The notes beneath the pieces are model-generated. The model searched no databases. It saw only the letters and a list, made by a program, of their open reading frames with translations, and had not been told where the DNA came from. Below are positions 34,283 to 45,849 of a DNA stretch of 64,000 nucleotides, one piece after another. The stretch's first letter is position 1, and the number at the start of each line of letters is the position of its first letter. The stretch spans positions 372,001 to 436,000 of the forward strand of contig NW_026516665.1 in NCBI RefSeq assembly GCF_025766255.1. The letters are read 5' to 3'. Source of the DNA: Zychaea mexicana. Lineage: Eukaryota > Mucoromycota > Mucoromycetes > Mucorales > Lichtheimiaceae. Made by a program: the position numbers and the translations under genes.

Positions 34283-36454
34283 CTAGTTTGCTGGCTTTTC
34301 ATTAAGTGGCGCGTTTTGGAGCCATCGTGCAAAGAAATCCAGTGCATTCTCTGGTTGATCGTAGGGTACCTGTATATCTAGCGTTAAAAAACAAGAACAG
34401 AATTTTGAAGAGAAATTGAGAACTTTACCATGTGACCTGCGTCAAACACACGCAAGAACGTCAAACCGTCATGAGATCGTACTTCTCCAGCTTGCTTAAA
34501 AGTCTTCTCATTGTACCAAGGTTCATCGGCTGCTTGTCCATAGCCTTGTTTGCCGGGCCATTCCATGTTCAACGACCAAGCCTTATTGCCAAACCAATTG
34601 CAAATCCAATCCTATAGCATCACTAAGTTAGAAAGAGGCTATGTACAGAGGTCACAGGTCAATTGGGTTGCATCATTACCATATCTCCCACGTAAAGAAG
34701 AACTCGGACGCTTTCATCAAGGGTTTCAGCGACCTGCTTTGAAAAATCATGCGCGCTGACAGTATAATCAGGTATGCACGTATAATTAAGTAACTTTGTA
34801 GTTATATTCGCTCCTCCGTGTTCAAATCCTTACCCATCTCCCGTCAATGCAAAGCGATAACCAACAGAATCAGAGCAGCCACTGTACTCTCCTGCATCGT
34901 CATCGACCCCAAACTCCCATCGAACTTCGGGAAGATTCGCGTATTTGCCGATTGCATCGATCTCGTCGTAGCAGAGGCCACTATCGCCTGTGCAGTTCTT
35001 TCTAATATCGTAAGGGTTCAATCCAGTGGCATCAAAATTACCCTGCTGGGTACGTTCGCAATAAGTATAGGCAGGTACACACGTCAACGAAGACGGGAAT
35101 TTGTAGCATGCAGTCATAAGTTTCTCACAGCGGGGATAGGCATTGCGCATCTTCTCACATTCTTCCTCATCAAAAAGAGGTTTGTCTGTATAGATACATT
35201 TGAATTAAAACAAACTGTGAACGGAAAAAGGCTATCGTTTCTCTCAGACTTACATTCGGAATCGGTAGCACACGAATAAGTCTCATAATGTTTAAGCTGG
35301 GTACGTGGCTCAGTCCAGCCATTACCAATCAGCATCGACTCAAACGGAATATGGATATGGCCTTCTTCTGCAATCTTGTTTTGATGAATAATTTCCGAAG
35401 CAAGTGCAGGTAAATAATGGCCACCTAAATTGTTGGCCCGCAAAAGAGTAAATGAGATTGCGGCATGGAGATGGTCTCGCTTAGTTTGTTATGCAAACAT
35501 ACCATAAGATTCACCCGAGATATGGAATGGATTATTCGCGTACTCAGGAAATTCGCCAAAGAACAGTTGCAAGAAAGCAGACACATCACGAGCTGACTGT
35601 TTGGTATTTCTTATCTTGGATTTACCATAGCTATAACCTACGTTTACAGGCTGATAACAATGCCGTATATAGTCAGAAAGCAAGTCTCGCGAATAGGAAA
35701 GAGAAAACGTAAGCTGTTGTAAAAGCGTACCTGATCTAAAAAGACAACGTTAGCAACGCTGTTCCAGCTATACTCGTTACGGACCGTAGCGTTTCCAGAT
35801 TTATCTACTAGGCAGGGACTACGCACATCTGTTAGATATCAGCGCTGATACGTGTATATCATTAACTTTTGTTCATTCTCTTACCCCAATTCCATCCAGG
35901 CACCCATCATGGAGCTGCATCCCTACGTTAGCCAAAATAAGGCCTATCAGGAAATCTGCAAGCAAGGAAAAAAAACTTCGATGCATATATCTTACCGGGC
36001 CGCCGTTCAACCACAGGACTACAGGATCAGTTCGGGGCGAGGCTCGAGATTCGAAAAACCAAAAGAACAAGTGATCGTCTGTTTCAAAGTTATCAATATA
36101 ACCCGAATACTAAAAGATGGGAAAAGTGAATAATTCAGCAATTGCGACGCGCAAAAAAAAATTGGAATTAATTGCAACAATTTACGTTACCTGAACACCT
36201 TCCTCACATGAAAGGGGCTGCTTGACGCGTACAGCATAATTCTTAATTCTGTCACTTCTCAAAACACGGAATTGCTGCGCCTGTGCAGGTTGCTGTTGTT
36301 CCGGCAGTTGCTCAGCAATAGCAACTGTTTGCTGGTCGGTGGCAATGGGCCACTGGTCGAGGGAAGTCTGGTCAAGAAACCCTAAGTCGGCGTATGCTGT
36401 GGTCCACGTTGTAGCAGCAGCTGCAAGGGACAGTAGTTGGATAGTGAACCGCAT
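34283..36454 (-). CDS. Serine carboxypeptidase, family S10 (carboxypeptidase Y-like)
   Basis: A multi-exon minus-strand gene from ATG 36454 to TAG 34285-34283. The N-terminus [20 protein letters not shown] is a good signal peptide, followed by a ~70-residue propeptide-like region rich in Gln. The mature part has [35 protein letters not shown], the nucleophile in [16 protein letters not shown], the catalytic Asp in LLYVGDMDWICNW and the catalytic His in [17 protein letters not shown], ending FFARWLQ. The GESYG and the oxyanion NGGPGCSS are intact. Cys residues are placed as in carboxypeptidase Y (CVPAYTYCE). The enzyme removes C-terminal residues from peptides at acid pH; vacuolar or secreted location cannot be separated here. 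One exon of about 38 nt carries [14 protein letters not shown] decayed copy lies immediately upstream at 36.8-38.1 kb. Confidence 0.92.
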
Positions 36455-36840
36455 AAAAAGATATGCAAGCAGAAAAGCGTATCGTTAAAAAGATTGCTGC
36501 TTTATGGAATATATACCTTGGCAATGTTTGCTGGTGTGTTACACAACCGAAACTCGGACGAGTGGCGCGGGGATATCGGGCGGACATGTTCATGATTATA
36601 GCAATGTCATAATACACAATGCATCCTTTACTTTTTTGAAGAGGACACATGTTTAAAAAGCCATTTTGTATCAATCTGTTTAATAGTAAGCAGCCCTCCA
36701 TCGTAACCATTACAAATGAAAAACAAGTTTTCAGCAGCGGTTTTAAAAAGGGGTTCTTTCCAGCGTACTGTAGCGATGTATAAGCTAGTTTAAAATTGAC
36801 GTTAGTATCTTCGCTAAAAACTCATTTTCTTGTGCTAGGA
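36455..36840. other. Intergenic between carboxypeptidase gene and its decayed copy
   Basis: It holds the promoter and leader of the intact gene. No other signal was seen. Confidence 0.5.
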
Positions 36841-36844
36841 GCTA

Positions 36845-38135
36845 TTGGTTAGCAATCAGCTAAAAAAGCTTAAAGCATTCTCGGGTTGCTCGTAGACCAC
36901 CTATGAGATAGACTAATAAGATGAAATCATTAACGTCGCATAGTGAGGGACGCATACTAGGCTTATATTGTCAACAAATATGACGGACAACAAAAACGCG
37001 CAAGAACGTCCGAGCACAGTAGGAGCGCACTACTCCTGCATGTTGCAAAGTTCGCTGATTGTACCAAGGCTCATCGGGTGCTTCTTGGTATCGCTATCTT
37101 ATACTTGAACACAAAGCTTTGATACAACCAGCTACAGATCCAATCCTGCGTTTCTGAGACGCCCAAACTAAGTATCAACCAAATTTCCAAATCTCTAATA
37201 GCGAAAAGAGGAGATGTTCAGTGAAGATTACCATTTACCGCTAACAAAGAGAAGAACACGAAAATCCTCGTCGATAGCTTTAATCAGTTGCTTCGAGTAC
37301 AGTAGTCTCGAGCACTATCTTAATCACTGCTTAGGAACATGCTATGATAATGTACCTATAAACTTCTAAATTTAAGTACTTACCTGTCTTCTGTGAATGC
37401 AAATAATTCGAAAACGGAGAACGAGCACTCGCTGCACTCCCAAGCTTCATCATCGACGCCTAATTCTCGTCGAACCTTTTGGTTGTTTGTACATCGAGTG
37501 ATACCATCCTTCATATCACAGTAGCAAACATCAATGTCACCTGTATATTCCTTTCAAATGTTGTAAGGATCTAATCCGGTTGCACCGACTTATTGTTGTT
37601 AGGGTATCATATCTCGCAGTAGCTGTAAGCTTTGGGGCATGTGGATTTATCCCGAAGGATGATTTTATCAACATCCATCAAAAATTCACAAAGAGGGGTA
37701 AGTATGATACATATTCTTATATCCTTTCCTATTGAAAATAGATTTGACTCAAACATTACAGGCAGCTCCAAGTTAACTGTTGCACTATTTACAGCGAACA
37801 TGTTGTCAAGAAGGAAAATCATGGAGCCTTTCATTTGTCAAGAGTCACTTACATCTGGAACCGTTAGCGCATGAAAATGTTCTAACGTGCTTAATTGTAA
37901 TTGAATACGTGGCTCTGTGTCCGTCCATTGCCAATTAACACATATTTGTGAGGATTATAATGGCTACTTTGTTCAATTACAATCTTGTCTCGATAGATAA
38001 TTTCCGAGATAAGTGCTGGCAAGTTGCACCCGCCCAAATATAACATGTTTGTTAGTAGTTTAGTTGTTTATCTGTAATATCCATCCAACATTTGCCGACG
38101 AAATACATATGGAATGTACTGTTTGCAAGGGACAG
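36845..38135 (-). pseudogene. Decayed tandem copy of the S10 carboxypeptidase
   Basis: This minus-strand stretch aligns in order with the intact gene at 34283-36454. Examples (plus strand): AAGCATTCTCGGGTTGCTCG near 36883 against TGCATTCTCTGGTTGATCG near 34345; CGCAAGAACGTCC near 37000 against the GHM-coding exon; GATTGTACCAAGGCTCATCG near 37056; GATCCAATCCTG near 37135 (DWICN exon); ATCATCGACGCCTAATTCTC near 37450 against the WEFGVDDD coding stretch; AATTTCCGAGATAAGTGCTG near 38000 (ALASEII). Frameshifts, stops and missing stretches prevent any continuous reading, and the 5' third (signal peptide to PVNVGYS) is not recognisable. It is a head-to-tail duplicate that has lost function. I describe it only and have not reconstructed it. 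Confidence 0.8.
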
Positions 38136-38829
38136 CTGTAAAAATGAGTAGAAATCATGGGCTTACTGCCTTGAAGCTAGCATTTTTGATTTACCAGAAA
38201 TAAACCCGATACTTTTTCGCAAATAAAACCATAGCATTCACATCAACAATAGTGAAAGTTAGATGGTGATCGTTTATTAACAGTTTAAATGTCTAGCTAT
38301 AGTATAAAATATCTTGAATCTCAGAAGACTGCACATGGCCATCTCCTGTTGCGTCAATTAAACAAGGCATAAGTTTCACTCTTTTGTGTTCTTCCCAACC
38401 CAACTCTGTCCCTTTTCTCTTGTCTTTCCATTTCCTTTGCTTTCTTTTCTCCACCTGTCTCCCACCTGTTTCCTTAATATAATAGATACAAATTATGTAA
38501 CATATCAATTTTATTTAGAAGAAACAGATAAATCTGCAGTTAAAACATGACAATTCAACTCGTTTGCCCTTTTACAATAATCCTTTCACAGTTAATGTTC
38601 TCGCTTGCAAGGACCTTGTAATGCTGCACTCAATTCTCGGTTCCAAGCAAAGAGAACCGGGATGTTTCCAGTTCGATTCTTCCGTGGAACCGACCCGTTA
38701 AGAACCGACTTGAAGAAAAACTGGCTGTTACTACCACTAAAAGCGCGCACAACGTGTCCATTATTTGACTAGACAATTTCTGGCAGTGTTGACATTCTTG
38801 AAAGCGTTTAAAACGGCTAGCGAGGGAAT

Positions 38830-39530
38830 TTGCTCACGAGGCTAACGACGATAATAACAGTGATATTGATTGCGCTGACCCCGAATTATATGAACGACAA
38901 CGCATGGCTGGATTGCTTACCGCTCTCGTTCGCACGTTTACCGCGTGGAGTACCGATTGATGCTTTTAAAAGCACATTTACTATTCAGCACCTGTCCCTT
39001 TTACTCCAACATGTGTATGGCACTGGCAGCAAGCTAAGTATGTGTCAAGGAGAAGCACATTTTGTGGAGGATCCAGAAACTCTTATGGCGGATTATATTG
39101 TATATCATTAGTGCTCTGGGGGATGAAGTCTTTGACTTGATACCTGTGGGGGTCAAAGCGCCAGTCGTAGCTCCACTAGCCAAATCAAAATGATTTCGTC
39201 AAGTTCGGTAAAGAATTGAAGGACCTGATGGGATGCTTCAAAAAGCAGTCGTAGATCCGCTGACATACGGAGTCTTAGTGGTGGATGGTTATCATTGTTT
39301 AACATTTAGCATGCAGCTTCTGGATGGAGGGCACACATTATGTTGCGTCACGGTACTTTCGAGTTGCTCCGTACAGTACTCCACAGGACGATTCCAATGT
39401 ACCCAGTAAGTACAGTATCTTACGCAGCTCAAGTCTTTGTTAAAACTGACGGTATTGAAGCTCGAAAAATGCGTAGCATCACGAATTTTAGAAAAATCAA
39501 GACAATCCTGGATGCGACCGTCAATTCGAA
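38830..39530 (+). pseudogene. Decayed coding relic, probable repeat-family protein
   Basis: Protein-like stretches occur on the plus strand but in different frames: ELYERQRMAGLLTALVRTF near 38890, SALGDEVFDLIPVGVKAPVV near 39112, and KAVVDPLTYGVLVVDGYHCL near 39245, separated by stops and shifts. The last resembles a YGxLxxxGxxCxxxxMDL pattern I associate with a repetitive, uncharacterised Mucoromycota protein family. That association is from memory of the pattern and is not checked. No function is proposed. Confidence 0.4.
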
Positions 39531-40390
39531 ATACTAGTTCGAGCCGATGAATTGCAGCATTAAGCCTTCATTGTACATGCATTCTAGCATAGGCAAAAAA
39601 ACCCGATTTTGTAAATAGTCTATAGCTCTAGCTCCCAAAATGTACTCTTCATACATGAGTAAAGAATTGACTGTATAAACTGTAGCTTAGTAATTAATAT
39701 TATTATCTGCCTAACATGAGACTGTCAATGTAGGGAAACTGTCGTGCTACTACTGCTATTAATTTTGTTATTATTGAATGCATACACTTGTGGGCCATAG
39801 CCGGAGCAGGACTCATCAATTCCTGTGACCATCTCACTCGGCTTTTATGCAGCGAAATAAAACAGAGCCACATAAAGAATTCTTTGGAAAGAATTAAAAT
39901 ATTTAATTGACCATTAAAACCTCGGTCATCATGCGAAACCAGACATAAGCAAGAGTGGGAAGAAAGGGTGGGGCCCTGTATGAGTTCTAGTTCGGCTAGT
40001 CCTAACATGGATCTTAGGCATGTGACCGATGTGACGGACGCGAACCAGAACTCCTCAAGTGCTTCCATACCACAGAGAAACAGCTTGAATTGAATGAGCT
40101 TGGGGAATAATAGAAATGGTAAGAAACAGATGAGAGTTATCTTTGAGACGTTGTTCTATTCCAACGATAAACAATAAGCTTTTTTTAAATTCTACATATC
40201 AAAAGGACGATGTCTATTCATCCGACTATTGAATAAAGTATGTATTGTATTATGATGACTGATCAAGGCCGTGCATCAGAATTTGTGTGGAACTCTTTAT
40301 CTCAATCAGGGCACTTCTTTGAAACTGGCATTAGCTGGTATGATGTGTGGCTTCGCTACCTTTTAATCGGCTCATCGTCCTGTTTACGTA

Positions 40391-40856
40391 CAGTTGTACC
40401 CCGGTTTTTGCAACCGAGGGTTTTCCGATTTTTTTTGCAAAAAGTGAGGATTTGCAAGTAACGGGGTAAACAATTCTGCTTCAAATAGACACTGGGTAAG
40501 TCATCCTATAAACACTAGCCCATTGTTTATCTGTCAGAGATGATGTACGATACGTTCTGTGGGGATTTCACACAGCTCTCAATGTTACTACTTGCATATA
40601 TAGAACCGTTCTTTTATTGAAGCTGTATAGTGCATTAACCGTAATATTTTATTCCTCGATAATACGCAACAGATGCTTCTTTCAGTTGATATTGTAAAAA
40701 TTAAAGCTGTTTTTACCCCATAACGTGCAAATCGTATAAACTCATTTGCAAGTTGCAAATTTGCGAAACTACTAAGTTTTTTTTGGATTTTCTCAAGAAA
40801 AGTTGCCGATACGAGGAATTGCAAACCCAGGGGTTGCAAAAACCGGGGTACAACTG
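40391..40856. mobile_element. Pogo-like MITE, 466 bp, 25-bp perfect terminal inverted repeats
   Basis: The left terminus starts CAGTTGTACCCCGG at 40391 and the right terminus ends CCGGGGTACAACTG at 40856. The inversion is exact over 25 bases at each end, through the GGTTTTTGCAACC segment. TA flanks both sides (40389-40390, 40857-40858). Inside, TTGCAA-type motifs recur near both ends. There is no transposase frame. The perfect termini suggest recent movement or recent sweep from an active family. Confidence 0.9.
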
Positions 40857-41008
40857 TAATATGGATTATCCAAGTGGAATGTGTGTGCTATCGATATATA
40901 ACCGAATATCTATGGCAGTGCAAATAAAAATTTCACCGCACAGCTTAATGGGCAATGAAAGAGAAATGAAAAAGGATGTACAACTTGATATGAATATATA
41001 CAAGGATA

Positions 41009-41560
41009 TCATACAAGGAGCTGATAGACAAAGAGTTCAACCCTCGGAATCCAGAACTGTACATCATTCGTCAGGACCTGTTGAGATATATTGTCCCGAA
41101 ATTGGAGTGTACAGCGATAGTTATTATCGAAGACTGTTCTCGAAGACCAGTTACCCATACCGAGGACATCCTCTATGGAGGCGCCGTTGCTCAGTGCCAA
41201 GGTAGACGTCACCAAACGTAGAGTCCAATAATGATGGCGGTGATGAACGAGCCGAGAGCCGTGGATCTAACCAGAAATAGTGGAGGTCTTAAATTGATTC
41301 GACACTTGTATGCTGTTAGAGCAATGATTCTCGAGGTTGGGAGGCCGCGCCAGGATGATCATATAAGGCCTAGAATGCAAAAACGGAACAAAATGCTGAA
41401 TCGCTGAAAAATAAATGAGCCACCCTTGGCCAACATTGCGGCGACCACCTCGAGATTTAGGGAGGCCGACTCTTTATTAAAGTAATATAATAAAAATGTA
41501 TTGACATCGTTGCTGTTTTTGGTCGTGACATAAGCTTCATTCATCAAGCATCTCCGAACA
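41009..41560 (-). pseudogene. Tyrosine recombinase relic (Crypton- or DIRS-type)
   Basis: On the minus strand the end of the frame reads STLALSNGASIEDVLGMGNW then SSRTVFDNNYRCTLQFRDN. This is the terminal signature of eukaryotic tyrosine recombinases: AxxxGxSxxDVxxxGxWSxxxTFxxxY with the nucleophile Tyr in FDNNY. Upstream (41547-41359) a fragment reads VTTKNSNDVNTFLLYYFNK in another frame. The Arg-containing HxxR box is not visible and the two parts are out of frame, so it is a fragment. Whether it came from a Crypton, a DIRS element or a captured recombinase cannot be told. Confidence 0.5.
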
Positions 41561-42015
41561 CAACATATTATTACATAGTGATTATATTATAGTATGTACA
41601 AACGGCATCTTTCCATAATTAAAATGTTTCTCAAAAAGCAAATATTTTAGCACTTCAATAAATACACACGGAAAGAAGTCGAATGTACAAGTAGTGAGAT
41701 ATAACAAACCATAATTAAGCACTCAAATTCAGTTCAGCAGCCACGCGCTATACCGATACACACCAGGGACTATGCAATTACTTGGAGAACTGCTTTGTTG
41801 CTGAACTTTGTGTATTAGACATGCAAGATTGAGAAAACTGGCATCGTCAATAACAGTACTTAGGTGCTTCGTGAACATACTGTAATCCATAAGATGATGT
41901 GTATGATCTTCACGTAGGGAAGTATAAGCAGGAAGTGAATATGCCTCAATAGCTGCATACCTATCTAGTAGCTGAGGCTGTCAAGGCAGTGAGAGCAGTA
42001 AAGCTCGGCCACATA

Positions 42016-42418
42016 AGATAATTGGATCTTAAGAAGACTTATCAAGACACAATGTACTCAAGTGCATGAACGAGATATGCGCGTGGAGAGATAGCTCCGC
42101 CAGATAACAGAAAGGCACCGAAACGGTTTGGCTGTGTTTGTCTGTCAGTGTTACACAAGCAGGCAAGCGCCCAGCTGGTTATCTAAAAAATGCAAGCAGT
42201 AAAATAAAAATCGCATTATCTCTTTAACTGAGCGGGGGTGTCGGGCAGATAAGGATATATCTTATCTCCTGCTGCTCTGCCTGCTTCCAACATTTTCTTA
42301 TTTTGAATCGCCCCCCACCATCATCCGTTTGTTCCCCCCCCCATTTTCTTACACTATAATGTCAAAGGCTGCACTGGTAAACTAATCACTGGCCAATCAG
42401 GACCTGGGGCCTTTATCT
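42016..42418. promoter_or_regulatory. Cluster of seven WGATAR sites upstream of the GATA-factor gene
   Basis: AGATAA or its complement TTATCT occurs at 42016-42021, 42102-42107, 42179-42184, 42216-42221, 42247-42252, 42262-42267 and 42413-42418. The pair at 42247-42267 forms an inverted repeat AGATAAG-(7 bp)-CTTATCT. The cluster lies 230-630 bp before the start codon of a GATA-finger protein, which fits autoregulation or control by a related GATA factor. Occupancy is inferred. Confidence 0.65.
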
Positions 42419-42649
42419 CTTTTGTGGCCCTCTCTCCAAACAAGAGTGGCCTTCATACCGAGCTTTTCCTCTCCTTCTTCTCTCTTCCTTTTCACTTACG
42501 TATTCTTTTACACAGTGGCTCTCCGTTTCCGTCCTTTCACTTTATAACCTGTTCCCCGCATTTACATGATTGCCAACAGCATTTGCTGCAATACTTTATT
42601 GATTTGCGAAACCCAACCCACCTGCTCTTCTTTTTCTATACCACAATAA

Positions 42650-44437
42650 ATGACCCTTGTTGTTAACACTACTACCACTATCATGGAAGACGATCCTACG
42701 CACCCAGCAGCTGCGGATCATCCGCGTGGATTGAGTCGTTTATCGCCTCCGGATGATCCATCTTTACTGCCCTCACGCTCGTATCAGTGGGACCATAACA
42801 ATAGCTATAGCAATAACACCAACGACGGCAACAACACTTTTGACCCAGCGTCCGCACCAGATAATACCGCCACAGTGTCATCCAACGGACGGCCATCGGC
42901 TTCAGAGCAAGGCGGCCGAGAAAACGCGTCATACTCCTCAGTCGATAGCAATCATCAGCATCATCATCAATACCACGAATCATCGTCTGACGGACGTCAG
43001 GACTGTCAACGACAACAGCACCCGCAACAGCAACAGCCATCACGATGGACACCTCCCATAACCAAGTGTTTCAACTGCCAAACAACAACTACACCGCTCT
43101 GGCGACGTGATGACAATGGTAACACCATCTGCAATGCTTGCGGTCTATACTATAAGCTCCACAATGTTCAGCGTCCAGTCACAATGAAACGAACTGTCAT
43201 CAAACGACGTAAACGATTCAGTCTTGTTAATTTCCAACAACGTCAGCAACAGCAGCAACCACCAACACAACAACAACAGCAACAACAACCTTTCGACCAC
43301 CACCACCACCACCACCATCAGCATAACTATCAACAAGATCCAAAGAGCATACCGAGTTCCATGATGATGGATTCGCGGGCTCAACATAATCCAAATGAAT
43401 ACAGTACTACTCAGATAGATAGTACGCGGCGCATGTCCACTGCCAGTGACGCACGGTCCCCGTATTCTTCGGCCTCAGGTAGTAGTGCAGCATACAACGC
43501 AAACTCGCCGACATCACCTATGCCATATGATCAAGCAGATCCACTAGCAGCCGCAGGAGGAAGCAGTTCAGTAACAGCAAATAACTATGATGTGAAACAG
43601 CTTCCTAAGGTACGCACGCTGATGAATGCATTGACCGGTGCCAGTGCAAACAATAACGTTGGAGCGTTCACTGCAGCACCTATGGATGAAACGAACCCGG
43701 CTGCACTGGCCACAATCGCAGCTACCATGCTTCTGGAACCAGGAAAGTTGCGACAAGCATTGCAGACACGGCGCGATGAATTGCAGCAGGAGGTGAACAG
43801 CATCAACTCTTTGCTCTCTCATTCGTCCAAAGTCCTCCAAGATTTAGAATCCATCATCACAAAAGCAACTTCACCACCAACAGGGTATAATGAGCAGCCT
43901 GTTCAGCAACATCAGCAACAGACACCAGCACAACCGCAACAGAACAGTCAGTTTTCAATGGCTTCCACAGCAGCAATATCTATGTTGAGCTCGCTTTTAG
44001 GAGGTACAACTCCAGGAGGTGGAGGAAGTGTAGCTGGAAACAGTAATGGCAATAACAATACAAGCACTAGTGCCTCGAGTAGCAACGTGTTATCATCACT
44101 CTTGATGCTCAGTGCTGCACAACATCAGCAGCAGCAACAGCAACAACAACAAGCGCCACTTTCCAATTTCCATCAACAACCAGAACAGCCATCTGCCTTT
44201 CGCTCAGCAACTACAACAACATCTGCAATACCTTCATTACTAATGAATGGACGAACAGATGCAGCGATACCGGGAAGCAAGCCATCATCATCCGTATCAT
44301 CTTCAACTTATAATCCACAATCACCATCTTTTTCACGCTTTCATCTCGCCCCGTTGGAAGGACTGGGAAAACGCAACTCCTCTTCTTCTTCGTCTTCATC
44401 ATCGCCTGGCCATCACCACCATCACCAGCATCCTTGA
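42650..44437 (+). CDS. GATA-type zinc-finger transcription factor
   Basis: A single exon of 595 codons. One GATA finger begins near residue 140: [20 protein letters not shown] then [17 protein letters not shown] (C-x2-C-x17-C-x2-C), followed by the basic tail [11 protein letters not shown] that completes DNA contact. The 17-residue loop is the common fungal/animal type. Downstream are Gln, His and Asn runs and then a conserved-looking coiled coil, [20 protein letters not shown] and [19 protein letters not shown] (around 43735-43860), typical of fungal GATA regulators of nitrogen or iron use and light response. No second finger or Cys-rich iron-sensing region is visible, which argues against an Sre/Fep1 type. 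MEDDP at residue 12 is an alternative start. Seven GATA sites lie upstream. Confidence 0.9.
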   Translation: MTLVVNTTTTIMEDDPTHPAAADHPRGLSRLSPPDDPSLLPSRSYQWDHNNSYSNNTNDGNNTFDPASAPDNTATVSSNGRPSASEQGGRENASYSSVDSNHQHHHQYHESSSDGRQDCQRQQHPQQQQPSRWTPPITKCFNCQTTTTPLWRRDDNGNTICNACGLYYKLHNVQRPVTMKRTVIKRRKRFSLVNFQQRQQQQQPPTQQQQQQQPFDHHHHHHHQHNYQQDPKSIPSSMMMDSRAQHNPNEYSTTQIDSTRRMSTASDARSPYSSASGSSAAYNANSPTSPMPYDQADPLAAAGGSSSVTANNYDVKQLPKVRTLMNALTGASANNNVGAFTAAPMDETNPAALATIAATMLLEPGKLRQALQTRRDELQQEVNSINSLLSHSSKVLQDLESIITKATSPPTGYNEQPVQQHQQQTPAQPQQNSQFSMASTAAISMLSSLLGGTTPGGGGSVAGNSNGNNNTSTSASSSNVLSSLLMLSAAQHQQQQQQQQQAPLSNFHQQPEQPSAFRSATTTTSAIPSLLMNGRTDAAIPGSKPSSSVSSSTYNPQSPSFSRFHLAPLEGLGKRNSSSSSSSSSPGHHHHHQHP

Positions 44438-45849
44438 ATAGTCATAATATATCAGCAACAGCACTGTTAACAACAGCATTATATGTACCCCTCGAAAAGA
44501 ATCCTAAAAAGAGCCCACTGCTATAATATATACTCATGATTCCCCTCTTTGCTATCCATTGTGTCAGTTTTCAAAACTCCTTCCTTCCTTTTACTTCCCC
44601 TAATCTTTACAGTAAATAGTATAACGTCCTTTATGTGCCTCCTTTTTGTTTTGTAAGCAATAAAGTATGGGTGTGTGTGAGCAGTACACATGCAAACGAA
44701 AATACGACAACATCAATGACGCTAGCATATGCGGTATGTAGATGGTAGATCTAGATCATCATTGACGTTTTTGTATTAAATCAAAACTTTCACAATCATC
44801 ATCATTGCACTTCCGCCAACTAAGCAGCAGAACAGTGGCAGAAGCGTGATATGCAGAAAACGCTGCATACGTAATCTACATCAGTAGAGAAAACCCTGTG
44901 GCAAGTGTTAGCAGCTATAATCAAGCACTTTTCTGACTTTGTTTTCCTTATCTAATGACAAGTGAAACTCAATTATCTTTTGTTTGTAGACAGAAATAAG
45001 GAGGAGAGATAATGCGCACAACAACTTGTTTTGTAAGCTGCTTTAACCTCGAGTAACTCTACTGTCCTACAGGTGCGTGTGTGTATGTATGCGTGTACGG
45101 GTCGTCGATAAGTGTTTCTAGACATTGCGCGAAATACATTCACTTAACACATATATTCTCCACTATCGCGTATTATGGCAAACACCAGGAAACGAATCGA
45201 ATCTTCCTGTCCAAAAGTATCACTAGTTACAAAAGATCAAACCTTCTTTTTATCCGAACTGATAAGTGAGATATCTTTCCTCTTTTGGTCCAAAGCTGCC
45301 TTTTTAGTATGCAACCGAAGTTTATGAGAAAGCAAAAGAGCAACAAGGATTGGTCTATTTAGTTTGTGCTCAAGATTAGCTTGGCGATGCTTAGTGATAC
45401 ATGGTCGATCAAGGTAAGTGGTTCGACGTCCTCTCGTAAGGAGGAGTTTGCTTATCACACTGATAAAATAATTTTATTGTCAAAAGATATAGCGATCTTC
45501 TATGTTTCTTCCATTTCCACACATACTCTATTACAAATGGACATCACCGCCATGCTGATAACACCCTCACACAGTGGGGTATTATTGTGAGAACAAATAG
45601 AAGATAAGGTTATGTTTTCTACCGATAACGTTTTTATTTCTTTTCTATACTTACAGTGTATGATAATCTTTAAAAATTCAAGGGTTCGAGAGATAATGAG
45701 GGAAATATAAAACAACAAAAGTACGTGATAAAATGATGATTCAAGAGAAAGATACGGGGGGGGGGGGTTGATGATGGATGAGAAAACAATTAAAAGTGAA
45801 AGGGAAAAAAAGGGGTTTAAAAGTGCAAGAATTGAATAGAAGGCTTCCT
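44438..45849. other. Convergent intergenic region, 1.4 kb
   Basis: A 3' region of the GATA gene with an AATAAAG at 44658-44664, then AT-rich DNA. A run of 12 G at 45756-45767 lies about 80 bases beyond the PPR gene's stop codon. Short frames at 45081-45718 show no family resemblance. Confidence 0.55.
45756..45767. repeat. G12 homopolymer
   Basis: Twelve uninterrupted G in the 3' flank of the minus-strand PPR gene, i.e. a C12 tract in its transcript if the UTR extends that far. Confidence 0.8.

Larger units (their letters stand above)
38136..42000. other. Repeat-derived intergenic block, 3.9 kb
   Basis: The longest gene-poor stretch near a real gene cluster. It contains a decayed + strand coding relic (38830-39530), an intact MITE (40391-40856) and a - strand tyrosine-recombinase relic (41009-41560), listed separately. 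Between them the DNA is AT-rich with no other recognised feature. A dense set of GGTTC/GAACC motifs occurs at 38630-38715. Confidence 0.55.

Noticed and set aside
38630..38715. GGTTC/GAACC-rich stretch as an inverted-repeat element
   Set aside because: The motifs repeat but I could not define termini or a target duplication.
39703..40068. 121-codon minus-strand frame
   Set aside because: Mixed composition, no family resemblance, and placed in a repeat-derived block; probably chance.
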